Assembly (NCBI GenBank): GCA_005808475.1
Contig: SYLY01000397.1
Span: 1-43,718 of the forward strand
Length of the DNA: 43,718 bases
Reading direction: 5' to 3'
Origin: Acidobacteriota bacterium
Lineage (GTDB): Bacteria > Acidobacteriota > Terriglobia > Bryobacterales > Bryobacteraceae
Translations under genes and position numbers: made by a program
Notes under the pieces: generated by a model
What the model saw: the letters and a program-made list of their open reading frames with translations, nothing else
What the model was told of the DNA's origin: nothing
Database searches by the model: none
In this document: positions 16,457 through 23,892 of the stretch, piece after piece
How the letters are laid out: every line of letters begins with the position of its first letter
How positions within the stretch are numbered: position 1 is the stretch's first letter

Positions 16457-16933
16457 ATGAAATCGCGGCGAGCGGTGATCGGCATGACGGCGGCGCTTCC
16501 CGTGCTCGGCCAGCACGCCCACGAAGCGGGGTCAGGCGGCGAGAGTCCCGGCTACACGCCGAAGGTGCTCTCGGCCGCCGAACTCGAAACGACGCGCCGG
16601 CTCGCGGAGCACATCATTCCCAAGACGGACACTCCGGGCGCGGCGGAAGTGGGAGTTCATCTGCTGATCGACCGCGCGCTGAACGGCCGTCCCAAGGAAT
16701 CGAAGGCGTTTCGCGCCGGCTTGCGCAAGTTCGCCAAGCTGGACGCGGCGGCGCAGGTGGAGGCTCTGAAGGCGCTGGCGGCGCGTAAAGATCCGTTCTT
16801 TAAAATGCTGAAGAACATGACCATAGACGGCTACTATTCGACGCGAGAGGGCTTGGCCGGCGAACTCGGATGGAAAGGGCTGACGCCCGTCGCGGAATTC
16901 AAGGGATGCACGCATCCGGAGCACCAGGCATGA
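16457..16933 (+). CDS. Gluconate 2-dehydrogenase subunit 3 family protein with Tat-type signal
   Basis: This 158-residue protein is the small subunit of a membrane-bound or periplasmic GMC dehydrogenase. The N-terminus [18 protein letters not shown] carries a twin-arginine motif followed by a hydrophobic core, so the folded complex is probably exported by Tat. The body has the family pattern [34 protein letters not shown] and a C-terminal [21 protein letters not shown]. Such subunits travel with a cofactor-loaded GMC flavoprotein that lacks its own signal, and the next gene encodes exactly that. The last four bases (ATGA) overlap the oxidoreductase start. Confidence 0.9.
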   Translation: MKSRRAVIGMTAALPVLGQHAHEAGSGGESPGYTPKVLSAAELETTRRLAEHIIPKTDTPGAAEVGVHLLIDRALNGRPKESKAFRAGLRKFAKLDAAAQVEALKALAARKDPFFKMLKNMTIDGYYSTREGLAGELGWKGLTPVAEFKGCTHPEHQA

Positions 16934-18567
16934 TGCAGGACAAGGTCCACGACGTGGTCGTGATCGGTTCGGGCGCCGCCGGCGGCATGGTGGCGTGGAA
17001 CCTCACGCAAAAGGGCATGAACGTTCTGGTGCTCGACGCGGGAACCCGTTTCGACAAAAAGACGTTCTGGAGCCACGTGAAGCCGTGGGAGTGGCGGCAG
17101 CGGCTCGACCGCGGCCAGAAGCCGCCGCAATTCGTGCTGCCGTTGAAGGAACAGCCCTACACATGGTCGAAGGGACAGTTCTTCGACGTGTGGCGCGTGT
17201 GGGGCCGCGGTGGCAAGACCAACATCTGGGGCCGCGTCTCGCTCCGCTACGGCGACGTCGATTTCGAGGGACCGGCCAAGGACGGCTGGGAAGTTCCGTG
17301 GCCTATCCGCTACAAGGATCTGGCGCCCTATTACGACCGCGTGGACCAGACCATCGGCGTGTGCGGCGGCGACGACGATCAGGATGTTCTACCGGGAAGC
17401 CGCTATCATTTGCCCGCCGCGCCCGCCCGTTGCGGCGAGGCTCTATTGCGGAAAGCCGCCGGGCGCGCCGGCATCAACCTGGTATCGGGACGCCGCGCGG
17501 TTTTGACCAAGGCTCACAACGGCCGCGCCGCCTGCCACTTCTGCGGCGCCTGCGGCCGCGGCTGCGATATCTCGGCGTTCTTCAACTCCACCGATTACCT
17601 GCTCGATCCGGCGGAGAAAACGGGCAGACTGACGATCGTGGACAACGCCGTCGCCGCGCGCGTGCTGAATGACGCCGAAGGCAAGGCGTCCGGTGTGCAG
17701 TACTTCGACCGCCACACCGGCGAGGAGCGGACCGTGAAGGCGCGCGTGGTGGTGATGGCGGCGTCCTGCATCGATTCGACGCGCATCCTGCTCAATTCGA
17801 AATCGCGCCAGCATCCCAACGGCATCGGCAATTCGAGCGACACGATCGGGCGGTATCTGTGCGAGCAGGTCCGCTTCCACGTCTACGCGTTCATGCCGGA
17901 GCTGCTGGGCGGTCCGGTGCATAACGACGACGGCATCTCCGGCGAACACGTTTACATGCCGCGATTCAACCATCGCGACGGCCGCAAGCGCGACTACCTG
18001 CGCGGATACGGCATGCAGTTCTGGGGCTGTGGCGCGCAACCGAACGCGAACTTCGCCAAGTCGAGGGACGGCTTCGGCGCGGACTTCAAGCGCGATGTGA
18101 AGCGGCGCTATCCGGCCCTGGTGGCGCTGCACCCGTACGGCGAAGTGCTGCCCCGGCGGGAGAATCGCGTCACGGTGGAAGGCACGCCCAAGGACCGCTA
18201 CGGCATCCCCATCGCCAAGATCGAGTACAAGACCGGCGAGAACGAGCGCACGATGGTGCGGGAGATGTACGACACGGTGGAGAAGATTCTGCACGAGGCC
18301 AAGGCCGAGCCGCTGCCGTACGAGCGCGGCTCGGTGGACGTGAACGGCTCGGCGATCCACGAACACGGCACCTGCCGGATGGGCGCCGATCCGAAGCGGG
18401 CCGCCTTGAACGGCTTCCAACAGATGCACGAGGTGAAGAATCTGTTCGTGGTGGACGGCTCGTCGTTCCCCACCGCCACCGAGAAGAATCCGACGCTCAC
18501 CATCCTGGCGCTGGCATGGCGGTCGTCGGATTTTCTCGCCGGGGAGATGCGCGCAGGGCGGCTGTAG
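16930..18567 (+). CDS. GMC family FAD-dependent oxidoreductase, large subunit of a gluconate-dehydrogenase-like complex
   Basis: The start at ATG 16930 overlaps the TGA of the subunit-3 gene and gives 545 residues. The N-terminal dinucleotide fold is [20 protein letters not shown] with an acidic end to beta-2 (VLDAG). The GMC segment [15 protein letters not shown] binds flavin. A cysteine cluster [12 protein letters not shown] at about residues 198-209 is typical of the sorbitol/gluconate dehydrogenase branch. The C-terminal active-site region contains HEHGTCRMG and [15 protein letters not shown], with the His and Asn expected for alcohol oxidation. There is no signal peptide, which fits co-export with the Tat-bearing small subunit. 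The substrate is probably a sugar or polyol; electrons would pass to a cytochrome c not encoded next to it. Confidence 0.92.
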   Translation: MMQDKVHDVVVIGSGAAGGMVAWNLTQKGMNVLVLDAGTRFDKKTFWSHVKPWEWRQRLDRGQKPPQFVLPLKEQPYTWSKGQFFDVWRVWGRGGKTNIWGRVSLRYGDVDFEGPAKDGWEVPWPIRYKDLAPYYDRVDQTIGVCGGDDDQDVLPGSRYHLPAAPARCGEALLRKAAGRAGINLVSGRRAVLTKAHNGRAACHFCGACGRGCDISAFFNSTDYLLDPAEKTGRLTIVDNAVAARVLNDAEGKASGVQYFDRHTGEERTVKARVVVMAASCIDSTRILLNSKSRQHPNGIGNSSDTIGRYLCEQVRFHVYAFMPELLGGPVHNDDGISGEHVYMPRFNHRDGRKRDYLRGYGMQFWGCGAQPNANFAKSRDGFGADFKRDVKRRYPALVALHPYGEVLPRRENRVTVEGTPKDRYGIPIAKIEYKTGENERTMVREMYDTVEKILHEAKAEPLPYERGSVDVNGSAIHEHGTCRMGADPKRAALNGFQQMHEVKNLFVVDGSSFPTATEKNPTLTILALAWRSSDFLAGEMRAGRL

Positions 18568-19359
18568 CTACTGGACGCTGGTGAGCGTCCCCGCCACGGC
18601 CGATCCGGCGGGCGCCGCCTGCATGACGTAGGCCCGCGCCCCGCCGTCGGCGATCACGCCGTTCCAGCGGTCGGGAATCAGGCTGAGACTGAACGAAATC
18701 CGGAAGGTGCAGGCCGCGTCCACGGCGTAGGTTCCGCCGAACTTCTCGGCCACTGGCCGGCCCGCCTGGCTCGCTTGGGTGGTGGCGGTGAAGGCGCCCT
18801 TGCCATCGAACTCGATCCGGCCCACTCTCGAGAATTCGCCCTGGGGATAGCCGATCTGGAACAGCGTCGCTCCGGACATGTTCAAGGCATAGGCTCCAGT
18901 GAGATCCGATGCGGAGCAGACCGGTTTACGCTGTTTGCGCAGCGTGATGCGAACGGTTGTTCCGGGCGGCTCCACGAGCGCGATATCCTGCTGGCGGCCC
19001 TCGTCGGACAGCACGCCGGTGAACTTGAAGGGCACTGGCTGGGGCACGCCCGGGAAGGGGATCAGCAGCGTCACGGTGGCGGAGCAGTCCGGTGCGATGG
19101 CGTACGTGCCGCCGTAGTCTTCGTCCAGAACCACGCCCGCCAGACTGAGCGTCGCCTTGATGGCCGCGCCTCCCTTGCCGTCCACCTCCACGCGCCCGAC
19201 GCGGACAGTGGGACCCGCGGGAATGCCGGGCGGCGGGGAGATGAAACTACCCTGGGCGAGGGCGCCGTAGACGCCTTTGAAGTCCGCGTTGGAGCACTCC
19301 TGCGCGAGAGCTGCCAGCGGAAGAAGCGCGGCGATGGCCGCGGTGGAAAGTCGGTTCAT
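18568..19359 (-). CDS. Secreted protein with two repeated beta domains, unknown function (263 aa)
   Basis: A clear signal peptide (MNRLSTAAIAALLPLAALAQ) precedes two copies of a domain of about 120 residues. Each copy begins with a cysteine (CSNADFKGVYGAL and CSASDLTGAYALN), continues with VGR.E.DGKG, and ends with a GGTYA motif followed by a second cysteine. These are probably disulphide-stabilised lipocalin-like or beta-barrel modules. Similar proteins are numerous in Solibacter-like genomes without assigned function. GGAGG lies five bases upstream of the ATG. Its stop codon abuts that of the GMC gene (TAGCTA at 18565-18570), leaving no space for a terminator between the convergent genes. 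Confidence 0.78.
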   Translation of the reverse strand: MNRLSTAAIAALLPLAALAQECSNADFKGVYGALAQGSFISPPPGIPAGPTVRVGRVEVDGKGGAAIKATLSLAGVVLDEDYGGTYAIAPDCSATVTLLIPFPGVPQPVPFKFTGVLSDEGRQQDIALVEPPGTTVRITLRKQRKPVCSASDLTGAYALNMSGATLFQIGYPQGEFSRVGRIEFDGKGAFTATTQASQAGRPVAEKFGGTYAVDAACTFRISFSLSLIPDRWNGVIADGGARAYVMQAAPAGSAVAGTLTSVQ

Positions 19360-19369
19360 TTTGGCCTCC

Positions 19370-19395
19370 GTATCTCGGATCTTAATATCCGATAC
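19370..19395. promoter_or_regulatory. Imperfect palindrome upstream of the secreted-protein gene (possible operator)
   Basis: The arms GTATC-T-CGGAT (19370-19380) and ATCCG-ATAC (19387-19395) flank a six-base centre (cttaat), with one unpaired base in the left arm. It begins 11 bases upstream of the ATG at 19359, in an AT-rich stretch that also contains a TATACT-like box further upstream on the minus strand. It could be a dimeric repressor site or a 5'-leader hairpin. Confidence 0.35.
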
Positions 19396-19407
19396 AGTCA
19401 GTATATT

Positions 19408-20370
19408 CTACGCGGCTCCGGCGAGCCCCGGCAGTCCGCCCAGAGTCCGCGCGGATCGCACGGCGCGCAGGATCGACGCCGAGACGGCTTCGGCCGCGGC
19501 CACGCCCAGAGCCATCAGGTCCGCTGTTTCCGATCCAGTGGATAGCGCGAAGACGACGTCGCCGTCCGACTGGGTCCAGACGGGATCGATGGCGCGCGCC
19601 ATGCCGGCGTTGGCGAGTTCGGCGAGCTTGTTGACGCTCACCTTGTCGAGCTTGGCGTTGGTCGCCACCACGCAGAGCGTGGTGTTCTGGCGGCGGAATC
19701 CTCCGCGCACCCCCTGTTTCAGATGCCGCGCCGAGCCGGCGAATCCGGAGCCGTTCGCCGATTCGCGCGCGCCCGCCACGATGCGGCCCGTCGCGGGATC
19801 CAGCACGTCGCCGAACGCGTTCACCGCGGACAGGGCAGCGACGCGAATTCCGGCGTACGGACCGTCGAGCCATACAGTGGCCGATCCGATGCCGGACTTC
19901 ATCGCGCGCGCCATTCCGAACAGCTTTCCGACGCTGCAGCCGGCGCCAGCGCCCACGCAGCCTTCCCGCACGGGTTCGTCCGTCGCGGCGGCGGCGGCCG
20001 CTTCGCCCATTTCGCGCGACGGCCAGACCGGCTTGCCGAGCCCCAGGTCGAACAGGATCGCGCCGGCGACGAGCGGCACCGGTTTGACGCCGGTGGGGAA
20101 TCCGATGCCCTTGGCGCCCAGGAAGCGCCGGACTCCGCTCGACGCCTCGAGTCCGTAGGCGCTACCGCCCGCCAGTACGATCGCGTGGATCCGGTCGGTC
20201 ACGTGATCGGGCTCCATGAGCCCCATCTCGACGGTCCCGGTGGCGGAACCCCGGACATCGGCGCCGGCTACCGCGCCGTTGTCGCAGAGAATGACGGTGC
20301 AGCCCGTCAGTCCGTCGAAATCGGAAGCGTGGCCGACGCGAATTCCGGGTATGTCCGTGAGTCCGTTCAT
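19408..20370 (-). CDS. P1 family (S58, DmpA/L-aminopeptidase type) peptidase
   Basis: ATG 20370 gives 320 residues beginning MNGLTDIPGIRVGHAS, the canonical N-terminus of this family; an in-frame ATG 18 bases further upstream is an alternative. Conserved blocks are GCTVILC, LAGGSAYGLEASSGV, GVGAGAGCSVGK and NTTLCVVATNA with N229-T230-T231. In S58 enzymes the residue after this Asn becomes the N-terminal nucleophile after self-cleavage, so the precursor should split near residue 229 into alpha and beta chains. Activity is expected against D- or L-amino-acid amides or beta-peptides. It has no signal peptide. A TAGCAT -10 box lies eight bases before the ATG. Confidence 0.9.
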   Translation of the reverse strand: MNGLTDIPGIRVGHASDFDGLTGCTVILCDNGAVAGADVRGSATGTVEMGLMEPDHVTDRIHAIVLAGGSAYGLEASSGVRRFLGAKGIGFPTGVKPVPLVAGAILFDLGLGKPVWPSREMGEAAAAAATDEPVREGCVGAGAGCSVGKLFGMARAMKSGIGSATVWLDGPYAGIRVAALSAVNAFGDVLDPATGRIVAGARESANGSGFAGSARHLKQGVRGGFRRQNTTLCVVATNAKLDKVSVNKLAELANAGMARAIDPVWTQSDGDVVFALSTGSETADLMALGVAAAEAVSASILRAVRSARTLGGLPGLAGAA

Positions 20371-20377
20371 CAAGCCG

Positions 20378-20384
20378 TATGCTA
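20378..20384. promoter_or_regulatory. Divergent overlapping -10 elements (TATGCTA)
   Basis: Plus strand: TATGCT at 20378-20383, facing the lipid-transport operon whose first start codon is at 20431. Minus strand: TAGCAT (complement of 20379-20384), eight bases before the peptidase ATG at 20370. As at 16443, the two -10 boxes share almost all their bases within a partial palindrome (TATGCTAGCAT). Confidence 0.4.
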
Positions 20385-20430
20385 GCATCGAGCTTGCGGC
20401 GCCGCCGTTGGCGCGGCTCCGAGGTCCAGC

Positions 20431-21192
20431 TTGCTCGACTTCCTCAAAGGCCCCCTCCTCAATCTCCAAATCTTCGTTGGCCTGACACTCCGCGCGCTTG
20501 CGAACATCTTCCGGGCGCCGCACTATTGGAACGACATTTCCCTGCAGATGGATCTGATCGGCGTGGGCAGCGTTCCCCTGGTGCTGCTGACGGGGCTGTT
20601 CACGGGCGCGGTGATCACGCTCCAGATGTCGCGGGCGTTGAACCAGTATGGCGCGGCGAGCCAGGTGGGCCAGATCGTGTCGATCACCCTGGTGCGCGAA
20701 CTGGGGCCGGTGCTGACGGCGATCCTGGTGGCGGGCCGGAATTCGTCGGGCATGGCGTCCGAACTCGGTTCGATGAAGGTGACCGAACAGATCGACGCGA
20801 TGCGGGCGCTCGGCACCGATCCGGTGCAGAAACTGGTGACGCCCCGTCTGATCGCCACGGCTGTGATGCTGCCGCTGCTGGTGATCGTGTCCGATTTCAT
20901 GGGGCTGGTGGGCGGTTACATCGTCGGCTGCGTCGTGCTGAACCTGACCACCGGCACGCAGTTCTGGACGACCGCGTACCGCGCGCTCGACTACAGCGAC
21001 GTCGCCCAGGGGCTGTTGAAGCCCTTCGTGTTCGCGATGGTGCTGTCGCTGGTGGGCTGCCACTACGGCATGAACGCCTCGGGCGGAACGCAGGGCGTGG
21101 GACGCGCCACCACGCAGGCGGTGGTGGTGTCCTGCGTCTGGATCATCGTGCTCACCTACTTTATCGGGACGTTCTTCATCGACTTGAACTAG
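20431..21192 (+). CDS. mlaE: MlaE-family lipid ABC transporter permease
   Basis: The 253-residue protein has about five to six membrane segments and the MlaE/YrbE signatures LVRELGPVLTAILVAGRNSSGMASELGSMKVTEQIDAM and GTDP.QKLVTPRLIAT. It forms the inner-membrane channel of an MCE-type system that moves phospholipids between membranes. The start is TTG 20431, with GAGG six bases upstream. The next gene begins immediately after its stop codon. An MlaE-MlaF-MCE order without MlaB/MlaC is common outside Proteobacteria. Confidence 0.92.
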   Translation: MLDFLKGPLLNLQIFVGLTLRALANIFRAPHYWNDISLQMDLIGVGSVPLVLLTGLFTGAVITLQMSRALNQYGAASQVGQIVSITLVRELGPVLTAILVAGRNSSGMASELGSMKVTEQIDAMRALGTDPVQKLVTPRLIATAVMLPLLVIVSDFMGLVGGYIVGCVVLNLTTGTQFWTTAYRALDYSDVAQGLLKPFVFAMVLSLVGCHYGMNASGGTQGVGRATTQAVVVSCVWIIVLTYFIGTFFIDLN

Positions 21193-21993
21193 ATGGCGTC
21201 AACGTCTCTCGTCCGCTTCGATCGCGTCACCGTGCGATTCGACAACAACGTCGCGCTCGCCAACTTGACGTGGGATCTCCGCGAGGGGGATACCTGCGTG
21301 ATTCTGGGGGCCGCCGGCAGCGGCAAGACCGTGCTGCTCAAGACCGCGTTGGGGCTCATCCATCCCGACGAAGGATCGGTGGCGCTGTTCGGACAGGACA
21401 CGCGCGGCGTCGCCGAGAGCGCGATGCGCGAATTGCGGGCGCGCATCGGAATCCTCTTCCAGGAGGGCGGGCTGTTCGATTCGCTGACGGTGGAAGACAA
21501 CGTCGGATACCCGCTCGAAAACCAGAAGTCGCTGCTGTGTCCGCCGGACCAGGTCCGGCCGCGGGTGGAAGAAGCGCTGCGGTTCGTGGAACTGGGCCAC
21601 ACGCTCGAGAAGTTCCCCAGCGAGCTTTCCGGCGGCATGAGGCGCCGCGTCGGCATCGCACGGGCGATCGTGACGCAGCCGAAGCTGCTGCTCTACGACT
21701 CGCCGACGGCCGGCCTGGATCCGATCACGGCCAACAACATCATGACGCTGGTGGCCAAGGAACGGGACATTCGCGGCACCACCACCGCGCTGGCGACGCA
21801 CCGCTTCCAAGACGGGCATTTGCTGGCGAACTATCGGTACAATGCCAGTAAAGGCAAACTCGAACCCGGCGAAACCGGCACCCGGTTTCTGGTGTTGAAC
21901 GACGGCCAGATCGCGTTCGAAGGCTCCCAGGACGAACTGGAAGCGTCGCGCGATGCCTACGTTTCCAAGTTCGCCAAGCCTCTGAAAGACTAA
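21193..21993 (+). CDS. mlaF: MlaF-family ABC transporter ATPase with an atypical Walker B serine
   Basis: This 266-residue ATPase has Walker A GAAGSGKTVLLK, ABC signature LSGGMRRRVGIARAI, the D-loop AGLDP and the switch histidine in ATHR. Walker B reads LLLYDSPTAGLDP, so the catalytic glutamate that normally follows the aspartate is serine 170 (codon TCG at 21700-21702). The ATG follows the permease TAG with no intervening base. The partner permease and MCE protein are adjacent. The transporter would power lipid traffic between inner and outer membrane; whether hydrolysis uses a different base here is unknown. The C-terminal extension of about 40 residues after the switch region matches MlaF-type ATPases. 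Confidence 0.9.
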   Translation: MASTSLVRFDRVTVRFDNNVALANLTWDLREGDTCVILGAAGSGKTVLLKTALGLIHPDEGSVALFGQDTRGVAESAMRELRARIGILFQEGGLFDSLTVEDNVGYPLENQKSLLCPPDQVRPRVEEALRFVELGHTLEKFPSELSGGMRRRVGIARAIVTQPKLLLYDSPTAGLDPITANNIMTLVAKERDIRGTTTALATHRFQDGHLLANYRYNASKGKLEPGETGTRFLVLNDGQIAFEGSQDELEASRDAYVSKFAKPLKD

Positions 21994-21996
21994 CTC

Positions 21997-23070
21997 ATGC
22001 CTTCCGCCAAAAACGTCGCGTGGTCGCAGCTCAAAGTGGGCATCGTCGCGGCGTTCGCCCTCACCATCCTCGGAGCGCTGCTGTTCCTGATCACCGGATC
22101 GGGCGGCCTGTTCCGGAAGACGTCGAAGCTGTACACCTATTTCAGCGACAGCGCCGGACTGACCGCGGGTTCGGGCGTGTCCGTGAACGGCATCGCGGCG
22201 GGCGAAGTGTTATCGGTCAGCCATTCGCCGGGCATCGATCCGCGCCGCTTCGTCAAGGTGGAGATGAAGGTCTACTCGGACTTTCTGCAAACGATCCCGG
22301 ACGATTCGATCTGCATCATCACCGCGCCCAACGTGCTCGGCGTGAAGTTCATCAACATCAAGAAGGGCAAGGCCGCCAAGGCGGTCCACGACGAATCGGA
22401 ACTGAAGAGCCAGGAGCCGACGGACTTCGAACAGATCGCCGACAAGGGCAACGCGCTGCTCCTCAGTCTCAACGAGAGCCTCAAGCGCGTGGACCACATC
22501 ATCGGCGTGGTGGAGCGCGGCGAAGGCTCGATCGGAAAGCTGATCTTCGACGACCAGTTGTACGCCAATCTGAACGGCACCGCCAACGAAGCCCGCAAGT
22601 TGACCGCCCAGTTGAACAGCGGCAAGGGCAGCATCTCCAAACTGCTCTACGACGATTCCCTGGTCGAAGACATGCGGAAGACCATGGCCCGCGCCGACCG
22701 GCTGATCCAAGGACTCGAGAAAGGCGAAGGCACGGCGGGCAAACTGCTCAAGGACCCCGCCCTGCACGACGACCTCCGCAAGACGATGGCGGAGTTCCGG
22801 ACGATCGCGGCCGATCTCAACGCCGGGAAGGGAACCGCCGGCAAACTGCTCAAGGACGAGGCGCTCCTGAAACAGATGCAGGCGACCATGGCGCGCATCG
22901 ACGGTCTGTTGGACGGCATCAATTCGGGCAAGGGCACGCTCGGCCAACTGGTGGTGAATCAGCAACTGTACGAGTCCCTCAATGGAACCACGCGGGAATT
23001 CCAGGCGTTCATGAAAGACTTCCGCGCCAATCCCAAGAAGTTCCTGAGCATCAAGTTGGGCCTGTTCTAG
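21997..23070 (+). CDS. MCE-domain lipid-binding protein (MlaD-like) with five 34-residue repeats
   Basis: The 357-residue protein has one N-terminal membrane anchor (about residues 12-33) and an MCE domain at about 42-122 (YFSDSAGLTAGSGVSVNGIAAGEV, ending NVLGVKFINIKKG). After a linker there are five copies of a motif G.G..GKLL.D..L beginning at residues 175, 209, 243, 277 and 311, an exact 34-residue period. The helical segments between motifs could line up into a tube or needle crossing the periplasm, as longer MCE proteins do; this is inference. The ATG starts three bases after the ATPase stop. It is the periplasmic part of the adjacent MlaE/MlaF transporter. Confidence 0.9.
   Translation: MPSAKNVAWSQLKVGIVAAFALTILGALLFLITGSGGLFRKTSKLYTYFSDSAGLTAGSGVSVNGIAAGEVLSVSHSPGIDPRRFVKVEMKVYSDFLQTIPDDSICIITAPNVLGVKFINIKKGKAAKAVHDESELKSQEPTDFEQIADKGNALLLSLNESLKRVDHIIGVVERGEGSIGKLIFDDQLYANLNGTANEARKLTAQLNSGKGSISKLLYDDSLVEDMRKTMARADRLIQGLEKGEGTAGKLLKDPALHDDLRKTMAEFRTIAADLNAGKGTAGKLLKDEALLKQMQATMARIDGLLDGINSGKGTLGQLVVNQQLYESLNGTTREFQAFMKDFRANPKKFLSIKLGLF
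22519..23028 (+). repeat. Five in-frame 102-bp repeat units in the MCE gene
   Basis: Units start at the codons for GEGSIGKL, GKGSISKL, GEGTAGKL, GKGTAGKL and GKGTLGQL. They are spaced exactly 102 bases apart, with no insertion or deletion across five units. Units three and four are the most alike. The conserved spacing suggests selection on helical register. Confidence 0.85.
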
Positions 23071-23075
23071 TCTTG

Positions 23076-23888
23076 ATGAAGCGGCTCATCGTCAACGCCG
23101 ACGATTTCGGATTCACCAACGACGTCAACCGCGGCATTATCGACGCGCATCATCGGGGCATTCTCACCGCCGCCACGATCATGGCCACCGGCGGCGCGTT
23201 CCAGCAGGCGGTGCTGATGGCGAAAGAGAGCGCGGAACTGGACGTGGGCGTGCATCTCACGCTGGTCGGAACGCGGTCGCTGTCGAACCCGGCGAAGGCG
23301 CTGCCGGCCACGGTGCGGGAGCTGATCGTGGCCATCGCCCGGGGCTTGGTGAATCCTCTCGCCGAATTGGAAGCGCAGCTTCTGCGCGTGGTGAATTCGG
23401 GCATCATCCCCACGCATTTCGACACGCACAAGCACACGCATCTGCTGCCATCGGTGCTGGACGCGGTGCTGTCGCTGGCGGCGCGCTATGGCGTCCGCTG
23501 GATCCGCCGGCCGTTCGATCTGCCGTTGCCCGCCGGAGTCGAAACGACGCGGTCCAAGCGCTGGACCAGCCGCGCGATGGCCATGCGGAAGGACGGGTTC
23601 GACCGGGCGGCATCGGCCAGGGGATGCCGCTCCACCGACCACTTCGCCGGGTTCCAGATCACCGGACGGTTCGGCGCGCCGGAACTAGCCGCGGTGGTCT
23701 CGTCGCTTCCGGACGGCGTCACCGAATTCATGTGCCATCCCGGCCATCTCGGGGACGAACTGCGCGAGGCCGCCACGCGGCTGAAGGAAAGCCGCCAGCG
23801 GGAGTTGGAAGCGCTCTGTTCGCTCGAGGTGAAAGACGCGCTTCGCAAATCCGGAGTGGTGCTGGCGCGCTACCGCGATCTGGCGTAG
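23076..23888 (+). CDS. HpnK/YdjC-family carbohydrate deacetylase-like protein
   Basis: This is a 270-residue YdjC/ChbG-type TIM-barrel hydrolase. The metal-binding NADDFG lies at the N-terminus, followed by VGVHLTLVG, the HFDTHKHTHLLP block and the C-terminal MCHPGHLGDE. The sequence layout is closest to HpnK, the protein named for its occurrence in hopanoid gene clusters; the reaction of HpnK has not been firmly established. It starts five bases after the MCE gene stop with no separate promoter, so it is the last gene of the lipid-transport operon. The link suggests removal of an acyl or acetyl group from a glyco-lipid that the transporter handles. No squalene-hopene cyclase gene is in the window. 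Confidence 0.85.
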   Translation: MKRLIVNADDFGFTNDVNRGIIDAHHRGILTAATIMATGGAFQQAVLMAKESAELDVGVHLTLVGTRSLSNPAKALPATVRELIVAIARGLVNPLAELEAQLLRVVNSGIIPTHFDTHKHTHLLPSVLDAVLSLAARYGVRWIRRPFDLPLPAGVETTRSKRWTSRAMAMRKDGFDRAASARGCRSTDHFAGFQITGRFGAPELAAVVSSLPDGVTEFMCHPGHLGDELREAATRLKESRQRELEALCSLEVKDALRKSGVVLARYRDLA

Positions 23889-23892
23889 GTCC

